Source: a virus. From it: 33,982 nt of DNA. Location of the stretch: the IMG/VR virus record IMGVR_UViG_3300003690_000236, positions 1-33,982 of that record, one strand, 5' to 3'. Positions 1-5,504 of the stretch are shown in pieces. Both the position numbers and the translations under genes were made by a program. Numbering within the stretch: the stretch's first letter is position 1; each line of letters opens with the position of its first letter. The notes below the pieces were generated by a model, which was not told the origin of the DNA, ran no database searches, and was given only the letters and a program-made list of their open reading frames with translations.

Positions 1-91
1 AGCTGTTCCTTTGTTTTCATAACCTCATCTTTCCATCCGTCATTGTTTAAATAAGTAAGAGGGTTTTTTCTGAACTGCTTATCTGGGGTTG
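1..91. repeat. 91-base terminal direct repeat, left copy
   Basis: Bases 1-91 are identical to 33892-33982. The repeat lies inside the replication-protein gene, and the frame continues from one copy into the other, so this is an overlap of a circular contig (a circular or circularly permuted genome) and the unique length is 33,891 bases. A true short physical terminal repeat is less likely because it would sit in mid-gene. Confidence 0.95.
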
Positions 92-647
92 ATAAAGTAT
101 AATCAGCAATGTGTTTCATAATATCGTCACGCTCCTGATCTTTTAGCGTGTTCCATTTTAGTTTACATTTTCCAGCGTTTATTTTTTTGTCGTACAAATC
201 CCAGAATGAATTGAATGATATATTTATATTATTATTACTATTTGTATTACTATCTGGTATAGGTTTATCGAAATCAACAAATCCATTTTCGGTTTTCGAT
301 AAATGCATTTGCGGGTTTCGACAAATGGCGGAATTAAAATATGAAAGAGATTTTTCCGTAAGAGCATACCAAGTCGTTCTGTCATACTTCTTTTTATTGT
401 GATTAGCCGTTAATATATAACCATCTTTCTCTAGCTTTTTCAGTGTATTGCGAATCGTGTAAGTGCTTATATATGTGAAGATAGAGGAAAACCCTGCTAT
501 TGAATTATAAGTCCAGTAGTGACCTTCGATCAGGTTTTTATTATTGCCCTCATTGCGCTTGTGCCAATAAAAAAAATGCTGAAGAAAAAGGGCTTCGTGC
601 AGCCCCAATTCATCAGCAATTTCAGTTGGAAATGAATGGGAATTCAT
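1..647 (-). CDS. Phage replication initiator / helicase-loader-like protein, N-terminal part (continues across the circular join)
   Basis: This is the 5' part of a 277-residue protein. It starts with ATG at 647 after a good ribosome site (AAAGGAG) and runs off the left edge in frame into 33705-33911. Residues 10-100 look like the winged-helix domain of phage replication proteins: a helix-turn-helix-like stretch with TIRNTLKKLEKDGYI near residues 64-78. Residues 147-209 match the C-terminal block common in such proteins, with FWDLYDKK near 148 and FRKNPLTYLNNDGW near 192-205. An Asn/Ser-rich linker (about 132-146) separates them. Proteins of this type bind the origin and recruit the host helicase. 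That role is inferred from family resemblance. No helicase or polymerase gene is present, so replication would depend on host enzymes. Confidence 0.75.
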   Translation of the reverse strand, partial: MNSHSFPTEIADELGLHEALFLQHFFYWHKRNEGNNKNLIEGHYWTYNSIAGFSSIFTYISTYTIRNTLKKLEKDGYILTANHNKKKYDRTTWYALTEKSLSYFNSAICRNPQMHLSKTENGFVDFDKPIPDSNTNSNNNINISFNSFWDLYDKKINAGKCKLKWNTLKDQERDDIMKHIADYTLSTPDKQFRKNPLTYLNNDGWKDEVMKTKEQ

Positions 648-659
648 TATGTTTCTCCT

Positions 660-740
660 TTATTTATAAAATATCCACATAGCAATTATACCTATTGCTA
701 TCCCAAAAATCAAACCCATTCTCACACCGTACCAGAACAT
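660..740 (-). CDS. Tiny single-span membrane protein (26 aa)
   Basis: This ATG frame of 26 codons lies exactly in the gap between the genes at 781-1104 and 1-647. Nearly the whole product is hydrophobic (GLIFGIAIGIIAMWIF) and ends in YK, as expected of a one-pass membrane peptide. Its TAA stop runs straight into the AAAGGAG site of the replication gene, which fits a packed operon. No clear ribosome site precedes its own ATG. The function is unknown; it could be a small host-takeover or lysis-timing peptide, but nothing shows this. Confidence 0.45.
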   Translation of the reverse strand: MFWYGVRMGLIFGIAIGIIAMWIFYK

Positions 741-780
741 TTTACGCCCGAGGTAAAAAGATCTTGCTCTGTATTTCTTG

Positions 781-1104
781 TTAATTATTTTTCTTCTTTT
801 TGTTTTTCTTCACTTGCCATTCATATAACAATGCCATCTCTGCCATATGTCTATGATCTGCTCTGGCTTGTGCTTTCCAATCTGGCGATATACAACTTTC
901 CTCATCGAATACTACTTTTAATAATAAGTATAATTTTCTTAATTGTTCTATATCACATTCTTCTGCTATATAGTGTTCATCATCATTTTCGTCATTCCAC
1001 GTTAAATTGAAAATTTCATAGTTAATCATAAAATCTAAACTAGAGCTTTCCCCTTTTTTGCGTCCTACATCAAATTTATATTCAAGTTGATTATAATATT
1101 TCAT
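781..1104 (-). CDS. Hypothetical early protein (107 aa)
   Basis: I do not recognise this family. The N-terminal half is acidic (several D/E clusters near residues 38-52), a leucine-rich helix follows (LRKLYLLLKVVF), and the tail is lysine-rich and ends in a K/N run. The ATG overlaps the stop of the upstream gene by four bases (ATGA), with GGAG a few bases upstream, so the two are translationally coupled. It looks cytoplasmic: no signal peptide or membrane segment is visible. Confidence 0.65.
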   Translation of the reverse strand: MKYYNQLEYKFDVGRKKGESSSLDFMINYEIFNLTWNDENDDEHYIAEECDIEQLRKLYLLLKVVFDEESCISPDWKAQARADHRHMAEMALLYEWQVKKNKKKKNN

Positions 1105-1361
1105 TTTTCTTCTCCGAACTCCTCGTTATCAATATTTCTGCGTGTCGCATCATAGATTCCATAGCCATCATAGAACCTGTCTATAAAATCAAGAGTCTTC
1201 TCGACGCTATATTGGCTAGTCTTGGAGCGACCACCAGAGGGTTCTTCCCACGAGGTTGCTACCAACCCTCTTGGGTTTGTATTTTGTTCCTTAAAACAAT
1301 GACAACCGCCACTATTCTTATCCTTATTTATATCCATCTTACAACGAGAACATTTTTTCAT
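1101..1361 (-). CDS. Small Cys-rich protein (86 aa)
   Basis: The N-terminus carries CSRC at residues 4-7 and CHC at 20-22, a plausible zinc knuckle, followed by a low-complexity Gly/Ser/Asn region and an acidic C-terminus. The gene is coupled downstream to the 107-aa gene by an ATGA overlap and overlaps the basic 44-aa gene upstream. It sits two genes downstream of the Mom-like gene. Mu mom is controlled by the small zinc protein Com, but the sequence here does not resemble Com closely enough to name it so. Confidence 0.6.
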   Translation of the reverse strand: MKKCSRCKMDINKDKNSGGCHCFKEQNTNPRGLVATSWEEPSGGRSKTSQYSVEKTLDFIDRFYDGYGIYDATRRNIDNEEFGEEK

Positions 1362-1473
1362 TTTTCTTCTCTTTGTTTCTCTTCACTTGGTTAGCGGTTC
1401 TGCCATGAGATTTTAAATACTTATTCAGCTTACGCTTTTCCCTTTTTTTGTCTTTTGCTTTTCTGTTAGGCAT
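1339..1473 (-). CDS. Small, highly basic protein (44 aa)
   Basis: This ATG frame has 44 codons rich in Lys and Arg. It begins MPNRKAKDKKREKRKL and includes GRTANQVKRNK. This pattern (PNRKAK... GRTANQ) is familiar from small basic proteins in other phage genomes, where they have no assigned function; nucleic-acid binding is a natural guess from composition. Its last codons overlap the start of the 86-aa gene by 23 bases. No strong ribosome site is visible (TTGG before the ATG). Confidence 0.55.
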   Translation of the reverse strand: MPNRKAKDKKREKRKLNKYLKSHGRTANQVKRNKEKKNEKMFSL

Positions 1474-1481
1474 TGCCAACC

Positions 1482-1536
1482 AGCCTCGGCATCAAAGTTC
1501 ACATACCTTTAAACTCATCAACCGAGGCTCGTTTTT
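1482..1536. promoter_or_regulatory. Inverted repeat between the Mom-like gene and the next gene (possible stem-loop)
   Basis: The arms AGCCTCGG (1482-1489) and CCGAGGCT (1522-1529) are perfect 8-base complements separated by 32 bases. On the plus strand the right arm is followed by CG and TTTTT, so it could end rightward transcripts. On the leftward mRNA it would fold just after the Mom-like stop and before the 44-aa gene, where it could stabilise or separate messages. Confidence 0.45.
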
Positions 1537-2344
1537 ACCTACTAGCTTGAGCGGTACTTTGGAACTGCCCCAAACTCTCTCCGATGGTAACGGAGTGATT
1601 CTCTCTTGAATCTTGTACCGCATTTCTTTTTGGATAAGACAAAATTTCGTGTTGAAAATTTTTACGAGCCTTGTGATTTAATATTTTTATATATTTGTAT
1701 CTTGGTAACACTTCCCTTTTTTTTATCTTATTAAAATTTTTCTCATATTGTTCTCTAATTTCTCCAGTTTGATTTAACAGCCATTTCTTTTTATGTGCAA
1801 ATGACCGTTCGCCAATCCATCTATTATCGATGAAATATTCATAAGAGGGATTTGTTTTCCCATAATATATAAAATTAGAGGCTTGATAAATTGTGCCTAT
1901 TTCCCCTGCTTCTGGAGTACAATAAGCTACAATAGCGGTTATTCCTTCGTTCTTCAGAATTTTTATAGATTTAGATATTAAATATGATGCAGTACAGCTC
2001 GGAGTCCAAAAAGCACAAGCACCCCTACTTAATTGTATTATAGATTTCGTTCCAAAGTCTATATTAAACAATCCTAAACTTCTTACTTGTGGCTGTGCAT
2101 ATACTAAAGCACCACCCATCGTTTTACCAAAGTAAATTCCGTGTGAAACCCTATACCCAAACCTGTGAGGCATAGACCGCAACCACTCATATTTTATTAT
2201 AATATTTTTCGCATCTTTGTAAGAACATTGTTTTACAGTACCATCGGATATTTTTACGTCTTCAGGATATAAGCTTTGCTGAAATAAATTATGATATTTG
2301 TTATTTTCGTGATTGTCTCTGATTATTCTTTGGTAAGATTTCAT
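1535..2344 (-). CDS. Mom-like DNA modification protein (GNAT-fold)
   Basis: The 269-residue product resembles the Mom family of phage DNA-modification proteins, which use a GNAT acyltransferase fold to convert adenine to a carbamoylmethyl form that protects phage DNA from restriction enzymes. Visible features are the GTKSIIQLSRGACAF strand region at about 98-112, a helix SYLISKSIKIL at about 120-130, and the segment AYCTPEAGEIGTIYQASNF at 140-158 followed by IYYGKT. The AxPxxG..GTIYxAxNxxYxGKT pattern is the part most like Mom homologues. The C-terminus is basic. I chose ATG 2344, just after the upstream stop and with AGAGG upstream, over ATG 2362, which overlaps the neighbour. The exact chemistry in this phage is inferred. 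Confidence 0.7.
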   Translation of the reverse strand: MKSYQRIIRDNHENNKYHNLFQQSLYPEDVKISDGTVKQCSYKDAKNIIIKYEWLRSMPHRFGYRVSHGIYFGKTMGGALVYAQPQVRSLGLFNIDFGTKSIIQLSRGACAFWTPSCTASYLISKSIKILKNEGITAIVAYCTPEAGEIGTIYQASNFIYYGKTNPSYEYFIDNRWIGERSFAHKKKWLLNQTGEIREQYEKNFNKIKKREVLPRYKYIKILNHKARKNFQHEILSYPKRNAVQDSRENHSVTIGESLGQFQSTAQASR

Positions 2345-2345
2345 T

Positions 2346-2606
2346 TTAAGCCTCTGCACCAAACGATTTCATAAGTTCCATTGCTTTTTGTTCAAGCAAT
2401 ACTTTAACCTCCTCATCGTCCGATTCCTCGAGAACAGCAACAGAGAACGACTGAAGTAATACTTGAGCTATTTGGCTACAAAACTTTGTATCATTCGTTT
2501 TAGATGCATGATAAAACTCTGAAAGCGCACCTGCAAAAGACTCAATCATTTCAATCCTGTCTTTTGATGTGAAATCAGAATACTTCTTGTCTTCCCATTC
2601 AGTCAT
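2346..2606 (-). CDS. Hypothetical acidic helical protein (86 aa)
   Basis: The family is not recognised. The sequence is acidic and predicted mostly helical (EVKVLLEQKAMELMKSFG at the end). It starts at ATG 2606 with a clear AAAGGAG site; the start directly abuts the stop of the 50-aa membrane protein, and its stop lies one base before the Mom-like ATG. Because it sits in one packed run with that gene, it may be co-expressed with it. No zinc site, signal peptide or membrane span is visible. Confidence 0.7.
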   Translation of the reverse strand: MTEWEDKKYSDFTSKDRIEMIESFAGALSEFYHASKTNDTKFCSQIAQVLLQSFSVAVLEESDDEEVKVLLEQKAMELMKSFGAEA

Positions 2607-2759
2607 TTACACTCCTTTTATTATTCCAATTATAACAGAGATTAGAACACCTACAAAGAGTCCGCAGATAAAACTCACTGTTAATTTTTTGGATTGTATT
2701 TTTTTCTTTTTAATCATTTCATTTAGAACAGGATTAAATGTAATCCGTTCAACCTTCAT
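2607..2759 (-). CDS. Small membrane protein (50 aa)
   Basis: The 50 codons have GGAG seven bases before the ATG, and the TAA is immediately followed by the ATG of the next gene. The N-terminal half is basic (MIKKKKIQSKK near 15-25); residues 27-47 form one strongly hydrophobic span (SFICGLFVGVLISVIIGII). A positive N-terminus before a single span predicts N-inside topology in the inner membrane. Function unknown. Confidence 0.7.
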   Translation of the reverse strand: MKVERITFNPVLNEMIKKKKIQSKKLTVSFICGLFVGVLISVIIGIIKGV

Positions 2760-2791
2760 GCGCCACTCCGAATTTTTTCATCATAAGTCAT
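2756..2791 (-). CDS. 11-codon mini-ORF coupling two genes
   Basis: ATG at 2791 encodes MTYDEKIRSGA; its TGA overlaps the ATG of the 50-aa membrane gene (GCATGA). It starts inside the 3' end of the 64-aa gene, directly after ATTATAA and without a good ribosome site. It resembles the 10-codon ORF at 4552-4584 in size and in ending GCATGA. It may only carry ribosomes across the gap. Confidence 0.25.
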   Translation of the reverse strand: MTYDEKIRSGA

Positions 2792-2975
2792 TTATAATAT
2801 CGTAATCCTTGTCCATCTTGTCGTCTATGATATCCAAACCCATTATAGCATTATTAGGGTTGTTAGACTTTACAGATTGAACCACACTATAAATATAGAT
2901 CAAGAGGGATTTAAGTTTCCTGTTCTCATTTATAAGTCCATCAATCTTCTTTTCTGCCGTTTTGGGGTGCAGCAT
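2781..2975 (-). CDS. Hypothetical protein with short coiled coil (64 aa)
   Basis: The ATG at 2975 follows a strong AAGGAG site. The N-terminal 30 residues are charged and heptad-like (AEKKIDGLINENRKLKSLL), and the C-terminus is Asp-rich. It overlaps the 3' end of the 68-aa gene by 35 bases, as expected in a compressed early operon. The family is unknown; no enzyme motif is visible. Confidence 0.65.
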   Translation of the reverse strand: MLHPKTAEKKIDGLINENRKLKSLLIYIYSVVQSVKSNNPNNAIMGLDIIDDKMDKDYDIINDL

Positions 2976-3147
2976 TTTTCTTCTCCTTTTTTATTTTATT
3001 TACTATTTCATGCTTACTAAAATGCACGAATTTCAGGTAGCTGTAAAAATATTCAACAGCCTCTTCTAAATTTTCTGCCTCACAAAAACTGTCGAAGTCC
3101 TTTTCGTTTCTTTTTTGGCTTTTAATATTTATCCAGTAAATGCTCAT
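2941..3147 (-). CDS. Hypothetical small protein (68 aa)
   Basis: The protein starts MSIYWINIKSQKR and contains an aromatic/charged core (EAVEYFYSYLKFVHFSKHEIV) followed by a basic tail. The ATG overlaps the stop of a 33-codon ORF (ATGA) and follows ATTATAA with no Shine-Dalgarno sequence, so initiation probably depends on coupling. It resembles the many unassigned early phage proteins of this size. Confidence 0.6.
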   Translation of the reverse strand: MSIYWINIKSQKRNEKDFDSFCEAENLEEAVEYFYSYLKFVHFSKHEIVNKIKKEKKNAAPQNGRKED

Positions 3148-3245
3148 TTATAATCTGCCCAAAGAGAAACCCGGTGGCACAACACCGTACTTGTACCGAT
3201 ATTCTGGATTATCTTCTTTTGCGTTTCAGTTTCTCTTTCGGACAT
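3144..3245 (-). CDS. 33-codon ORF, possible remnant or coupling ORF
   Basis: This frame reads MSERETETQKKIIQNIG and ends WADYK, with its TGA overlapping the next ATG. The first 20 residues resemble the opening helix of VRR-NUC-type phage nucleases (charged residues, then a KIIQNIG-like turn), but no nuclease core follows. It overlaps the 49-aa gene by 37 bases. It could be a truncated nuclease gene or just a coupling ORF. Confidence 0.35.
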   Translation of the reverse strand: MSERETETQKKIIQNIGTSTVLCHRVSLWADYK

Positions 3246-3358
3246 TTCTTTAAATATTTTACTTTATTAGGGTTTGTTGCGAGTCCGCAATATAATTCTT
3301 TTTTCCATTTAGCACAAAATCCACATTCCTTATTTACAAGAGTACAATGTTCAAACAT
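3209..3358 (-). CDS. Cys-rich small protein (49 aa)
   Basis: The 49-codon ATG frame has cysteines at 5, 12, 15, 24 and 39 and a strongly basic C-terminus (KEKLKRKRR). The Cys spacing (C..CGFC..C..C) suggests a metal-binding knob. The ATG follows CTTATAA and lacks a ribosome site; the mRNA just upstream carries a GC-rich stem (3371-3417). Function unknown. Confidence 0.55.
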   Translation of the reverse strand: MFEHCTLVNKECGFCAKWKKELYCGLATNPNKVKYLKKCPKEKLKRKRR

Positions 3359-3370
3359 TTATAAGAAGAG

Positions 3371-3417
3371 AGGGGGACGGTTTTGTGAACTGACGAACTT
3401 GTGGATTCCGCCCCCCT
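3371..3417 (-). promoter_or_regulatory. GC-rich stem-loop in the leader of the 49-aa gene
   Basis: Arms 3371-3380 and 3408-3417 pair over ten positions with one mismatch (AGGGGGACGG against CCGCCCCCCT), enclosing 27 bases. It lies between the stop at 3423 and the next ATG at 3358. No U-run follows on the leftward strand, so a simple terminator is unlikely; an mRNA-stability or translation-control element fits better. Confidence 0.45.
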
Positions 3418-3422
3418 GTAAA

Positions 3423-3782
3423 CTATCTTCTATCTTGGTTTAGCTTGGCATTAGCAACTTCATCAGCCGATGCATATTCTGTTCCTGCTAAACCCGCAGA
3501 TGCACAGGCACGACCTATTGCCGAAGTTTCGCATACCTCAACATAAGAGGTCTTATTTATGAAATTGCTACCACGAACTTCGTGTGCAATTCCAGTGAAA
3601 CTTCTACCATCAGAATATTCAATCGTTGCCTTTATAATCACTTGATCGTTCTTTGGGTCTTCAGCGAATGTCTTCATTTCCAAGATTTCCGTGTTGATTG
3701 AAAAATCATCACGCAGCTCATGTAGTTCGCCAACCCGCTCGGCAACGGTTCTGTATTCTTTTCCGTGTATGGTTACAGGCAT
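3423..3782 (-). CDS. Possible ssDNA-annealing-type recombination protein fragment (ERF/Sak-like motif)
   Basis: The 119-residue product contains VIIKATIEYSDGRSFTG followed by NKTSYVEVCETSAIGRACASAGL and SADEVANAK. The ETSAIGRAL..AG....IASADEV-type block is shared by phage ERF/Sak single-strand annealing and related ssDNA-handling proteins, where it ends the core domain. Here the protein is much shorter than typical annealases (about 200 residues), so it is a reduced member or a relative with another job. The ATG at 3782 has GGAG upstream and a TAATG overlap with the preceding gene; the TTG at 3797 is a longer alternative. Confidence 0.55.
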   Translation of the reverse strand: MPVTIHGKEYRTVAERVGELHELRDDFSINTEILEMKTFAEDPKNDQVIIKATIEYSDGRSFTGIAHEVRGSNFINKTSYVEVCETSAIGRACASAGLAGTEYASADEVANAKLNQDRR

Positions 3783-4006
3783 TATTTTGTTCTCCAAACA
3801 CGGACACCATTGTCAACTGTTCTTGTTGCGAAACCATAGCCTCTGCTATAGCCCCGTTGATATATCCCAGCGACTGTGTTGTTGTTGTCTTCTCTTGTGC
3901 CGTAAAGCAGAAAAGAATCACCAACAGACATACTATCCAAGAAGAGATATTTTGTACTCCTACTTGGCATTGGGATATTGCTTTCGATTTTAGGTGTGTG
4001 TTTCAT
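3782..4006 (-). CDS. Hypothetical protein (74 aa)
   Basis: ATG 4006 follows AAGGAG at good spacing and is preferred over the upstream start at 4036, which would overlap the Cro-like gene. The protein has the pattern DSMSVGDSFLLYGTREDNNNTVAGIYQRG and ends GYGFATRTVDNGVRVWRTK. This resembles a short phage family with a VGDSF strand and a closing FxTR...G.RVWR strand, possibly a DNA-binding accessory domain; no function is assigned. Confidence 0.65.
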   Translation of the reverse strand: MKHTPKIESNIPMPSRSTKYLFLDSMSVGDSFLLYGTREDNNNTVAGIYQRGYSRGYGFATRTVDNGVRVWRTK

Positions 4007-4028
4007 CAACGCTCCTTTTTTATGGTTG

Positions 4029-4211
4029 TTAGTCAAAGAGTTCTTCGTACTGCTTATTTAAAACATAAGCAATAGCCAGTTTATAAGCACGGCTTGGAGT
4101 TACTTTTCCCCAAGCCCAATTATAAACAGCCGTTTTAGTAACTCCGAGTTTTCGCCCAAGCCAAGCAATGCTCCGCTCTTGAGCCTCTAACTCTTTCAAT
4201 ACATTGTCCAT
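4029..4211 (-). CDS. Cro/CI-family helix-turn-helix repressor (60 aa)
   Basis: The 60-residue protein is almost entirely a Cro-type HTH: SIAWLGRKLGVTKTAVYNWAWGKVTPS spans residues 14-40, with recognition helix TKTAVYNWA. There is no dimerisation or peptidase domain. Small Cro-like proteins bind operators as dimers and set early/late timing. The gene has its own promoter immediately upstream (4242-4270) and an AAAGGAG site, and the leader shares the string TTATATTCTTT with the promoter at 5467-5496, so both could be its targets. With no CI partner or integrase visible, a lysogeny switch is not supported. Confidence 0.8.
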   Translation of the reverse strand: MDNVLKELEAQERSIAWLGRKLGVTKTAVYNWAWGKVTPSRAYKLAIAYVLNKQYEELFD

Positions 4212-4241
4212 TTTTGATTATTCTCCTTTATTTATATAAAG

Positions 4242-4270
4242 AATATAAAGACAATAGTTATTATGTGCAA
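4242..4270 (-). promoter_or_regulatory. Sigma70-like promoter for the Cro-like gene
   Basis: Reading leftward, TTGCAC (4270-4265), a 17-base spacer and TATATT (4247-4242) precede the Cro-like gene. The -10 region is embedded in TTATATTCTTT, which also occurs at the -10 of the promoter at 5467-5496. The leader then carries TATAAATAAAGGAG. The 110-base gap 4212-4321 holds nothing else I can identify. Confidence 0.55.
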
Positions 4271-4321
4271 ACAATTTCATTGTATCACTTATAAGCATAA
4301 AACTTAAACATAGGCATAGGT

Positions 4322-4555
4322 TTACATATCATTTTGGTCAAGAAGTATATCTTCGTATGCTATAGCAATCTCATCTGGCATTACTTCGTAACCGCAAAGC
4401 ACACATTCAAGCCCGAACTCCGTAAGTTCTGAACCGCCACTTATATATTCAACCTGAACAAATTCACAGGGCAATGGCGAATCGTTGCACTTATCTTTTA
4501 AACACTTATGCATTAGCCTTCTTGTTAATTGTTCATTTATAACAATGCCCATCAT
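4322..4555 (-). CDS. Cys-rich small protein (77 aa)
   Basis: The product has cysteines at 18, 23 and 30 and CVLC at 52-55, followed by an acidic C-terminus (IAIAYEDILLDQNDM), a plausible treble-clef-like zinc site with an acidic tail. ATGATG at 4555/4552 gives two adjacent starts, and the TGA of a 10-codon ORF overlaps the first. Family not recognised. Confidence 0.6.
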   Translation of the reverse strand: MMGIVINEQLTRRLMHKCLKDKCNDSPLPCEFVQVEYISGGSELTEFGLECVLCGYEVMPDEIAIAYEDILLDQNDM

Positions 4556-4584
4556 GCTGCCTTGATTTCTTTTTTTGTTTTCAT
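4552..4584 (-). CDS. 10-codon mini-ORF bridging two genes
   Basis: ATG 4584 encodes MKTKKEIKAA. Its ATG overlaps the stop of the 75-aa gene (ATGA), and its own TGA overlaps the ATG of the 77-aa gene. AAAGGAC precedes it. Two four-base overlaps in a row suggest terminating ribosomes are handed on through this peptide; the peptide itself need not matter. Confidence 0.35.
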   Translation of the reverse strand: MKTKKEIKAA

Positions 4585-4808
4585 TTTTGTCCTTTTTTAA
4601 TTAAATATCCTCTGCGGTGTATGTCTTCTACTTTTACCATATCACCACTTTCATCGTGAGCTTTTGGTTTTTCTGGAAACAACACATCTAACATCCTGTT
4701 TTTGTGGTTATTGTCCATGTGCGTAAGGATACCATCTCCGCCTATCAGATTGTCTTCCATAATTAAATCACAATACGGGCATTTCTCACCGTTTCCTATT
4801 GCTATCAT
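4581..4808 (-). CDS. Zinc-finger-like small protein (75 aa)
   Basis: Starting at ATG 4808 (GGAG upstream), the protein has CPYC at residues 10-13 and THMDNNH near 29-35, a CxxC...H....H arrangement like a C2H2 finger. The C-terminus is charged and ends IKKGQK. An upstream in-frame start at 4898 would overlap the neighbouring gene by 113 bases and adds a hydrophobic stretch; I consider it unlikely. DNA or RNA binding is inferred only from the finger. Confidence 0.6.
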   Translation of the reverse strand: MIAIGNGEKCPYCDLIMEDNLIGGDGILTHMDNNHKNRMLDVLFPEKPKAHDESGDMVKVEDIHRRGYLIKKGQK

Positions 4809-5007
4809 TCTTTCTCCATTCGTCATTAGAAATAGCATCTGCATATTTATCAAGAAAAATAGAATAGTTTTCAATGATGCATACGTAGCGTTCTTCACTC
4901 ATCCCCGTTAATTGTCTTGATCTGGGGTCGTACAAAGTATAAGAGCCGAATCTTCGCACCTGTTCAAAATTCATAAAATCGTTTTTGGTTATTTGGCTTA
5001 TAGTCAT
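4786..5007 (-). CDS. Hypothetical protein (73 aa)
   Basis: Starts at ATG 5007 with GGGAG upstream and an ATGA overlap with the coiled-coil gene. The sequence (FEQVRRFGSYTLYDPRSRQ, then a Cys- and Tyr-containing helix) is not familiar. It overlaps the zinc-finger gene by 23 bases at its 3' end. No membrane span or metal site is visible. Confidence 0.6.
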   Translation of the reverse strand: MTISQITKNDFMNFEQVRRFGSYTLYDPRSRQLTGMSEERYVCIIENYSIFLDKYADAISNDEWRKNDSNRKR

Positions 5008-5207
5008 TTTTTCTCCCTCTCTGAAACAAGCGCTTGAGCAATTATTTCAAATACTCTATCAACGGAAATCATGCGGTTTGATTGTTCTCTACTTTCCGTT
5101 TCTAATTTCTCTATATACTTTTGAGCCTCATTTAACTCGCATTTTAAATCAGAGATTTCACTTTTATAATGCTCTTCAGGCATTTTTGAATCAAAAACAT
5201 TTCCCAT
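5004..5207 (-). CDS. Coiled-coil small protein (67 aa)
   Basis: AAAGGAG precedes ATG 5207. Residues 12-45 form a clear heptad pattern (YKSEISDLKCELNEAQKYIEKLE), followed by a helix rich in Ile/Val/Ala near the end. It is probably a small dimeric helical protein. Its stop overlaps the next start (ATGA), tying it to the 73-aa gene. Confidence 0.65.
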   Translation of the reverse strand: MGNVFDSKMPEEHYKSEISDLKCELNEAQKYIEKLETESREQSNRMISVDRVFEIIAQALVSEREKK

Positions 5208-5224
5208 TCTATTTACTCCTTTAA

Positions 5225-5431
5225 TTATCGTTCCAAAAAAATCCCAGAGAGACGCACACGTTTAGCCTTATCTGGCTCACAGGCTTTTCTGAATCTGTCG
5301 GGATTGAAATTATTATTGTCACCCCCGAATATTCCAACAAGCCCATTTATAAGGTCGCTTGTATTAATAGAACCGCCTCGGTCAATTACCTTGACCAACT
5401 TTGCGAATTCAATATAATCTTTTCTACTCAT
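5225..5431 (-). CDS. First gene of the leftward early operon, hypothetical (68 aa)
   Basis: This promoter-proximal gene has AAAGGAG before ATG 5431. The sequence starts SRKDYIEFAKLVK and contains FGGDNNNFNPDRFRKAC. The DYxxFAxLxK ... NFNxxRFxxAC pattern occurs in many small phage proteins of unknown function. As the first gene after the strong promoter it should be expressed early and abundantly. Confidence 0.7.
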   Translation of the reverse strand: MSRKDYIEFAKLVKVIDRGGSINTSDLINGLVGIFGGDNNNFNPDRFRKACEPDKAKRVRLSGIFLER

Positions 5432-5466
5432 TTGATTCTCCTTTTATATCATCTAATTACAGAAAG

Positions 5467-5496
5467 AATATAACCTATTTATAAGTAATAAGTCAA
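5467..5496 (-). promoter_or_regulatory. Early leftward promoter
   Basis: On the minus strand TTGACT (5496-5491), an 18-base spacer and TATATT (5472-5467) stand about 35 bases before ATG 5431. The spacer contains TATAAATA, and the -10 lies in TTATATTCTTT as at the Cro-gene promoter. It would drive the leftward block toward the join at position 1. Confidence 0.65.
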
Positions 5497-5504
5497 TGGT
5501 TTTT

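Noticed and set aside
1-91. True short terminal repeats of a linear genome
   Set aside because: The repeat lies within a gene that is continuous only if the ends are joined, as expected for circular assembly overlap.
3698-4075. 125-codon plus-strand ORF
   Set aside because: Antisense to three well-supported early genes, with no ribosome site and unnatural Cys/His composition.
4029-4211. Lysogeny switch
   Set aside because: Only a Cro-like protein is present; no CI-type repressor, integrase or att-like sequence was found.
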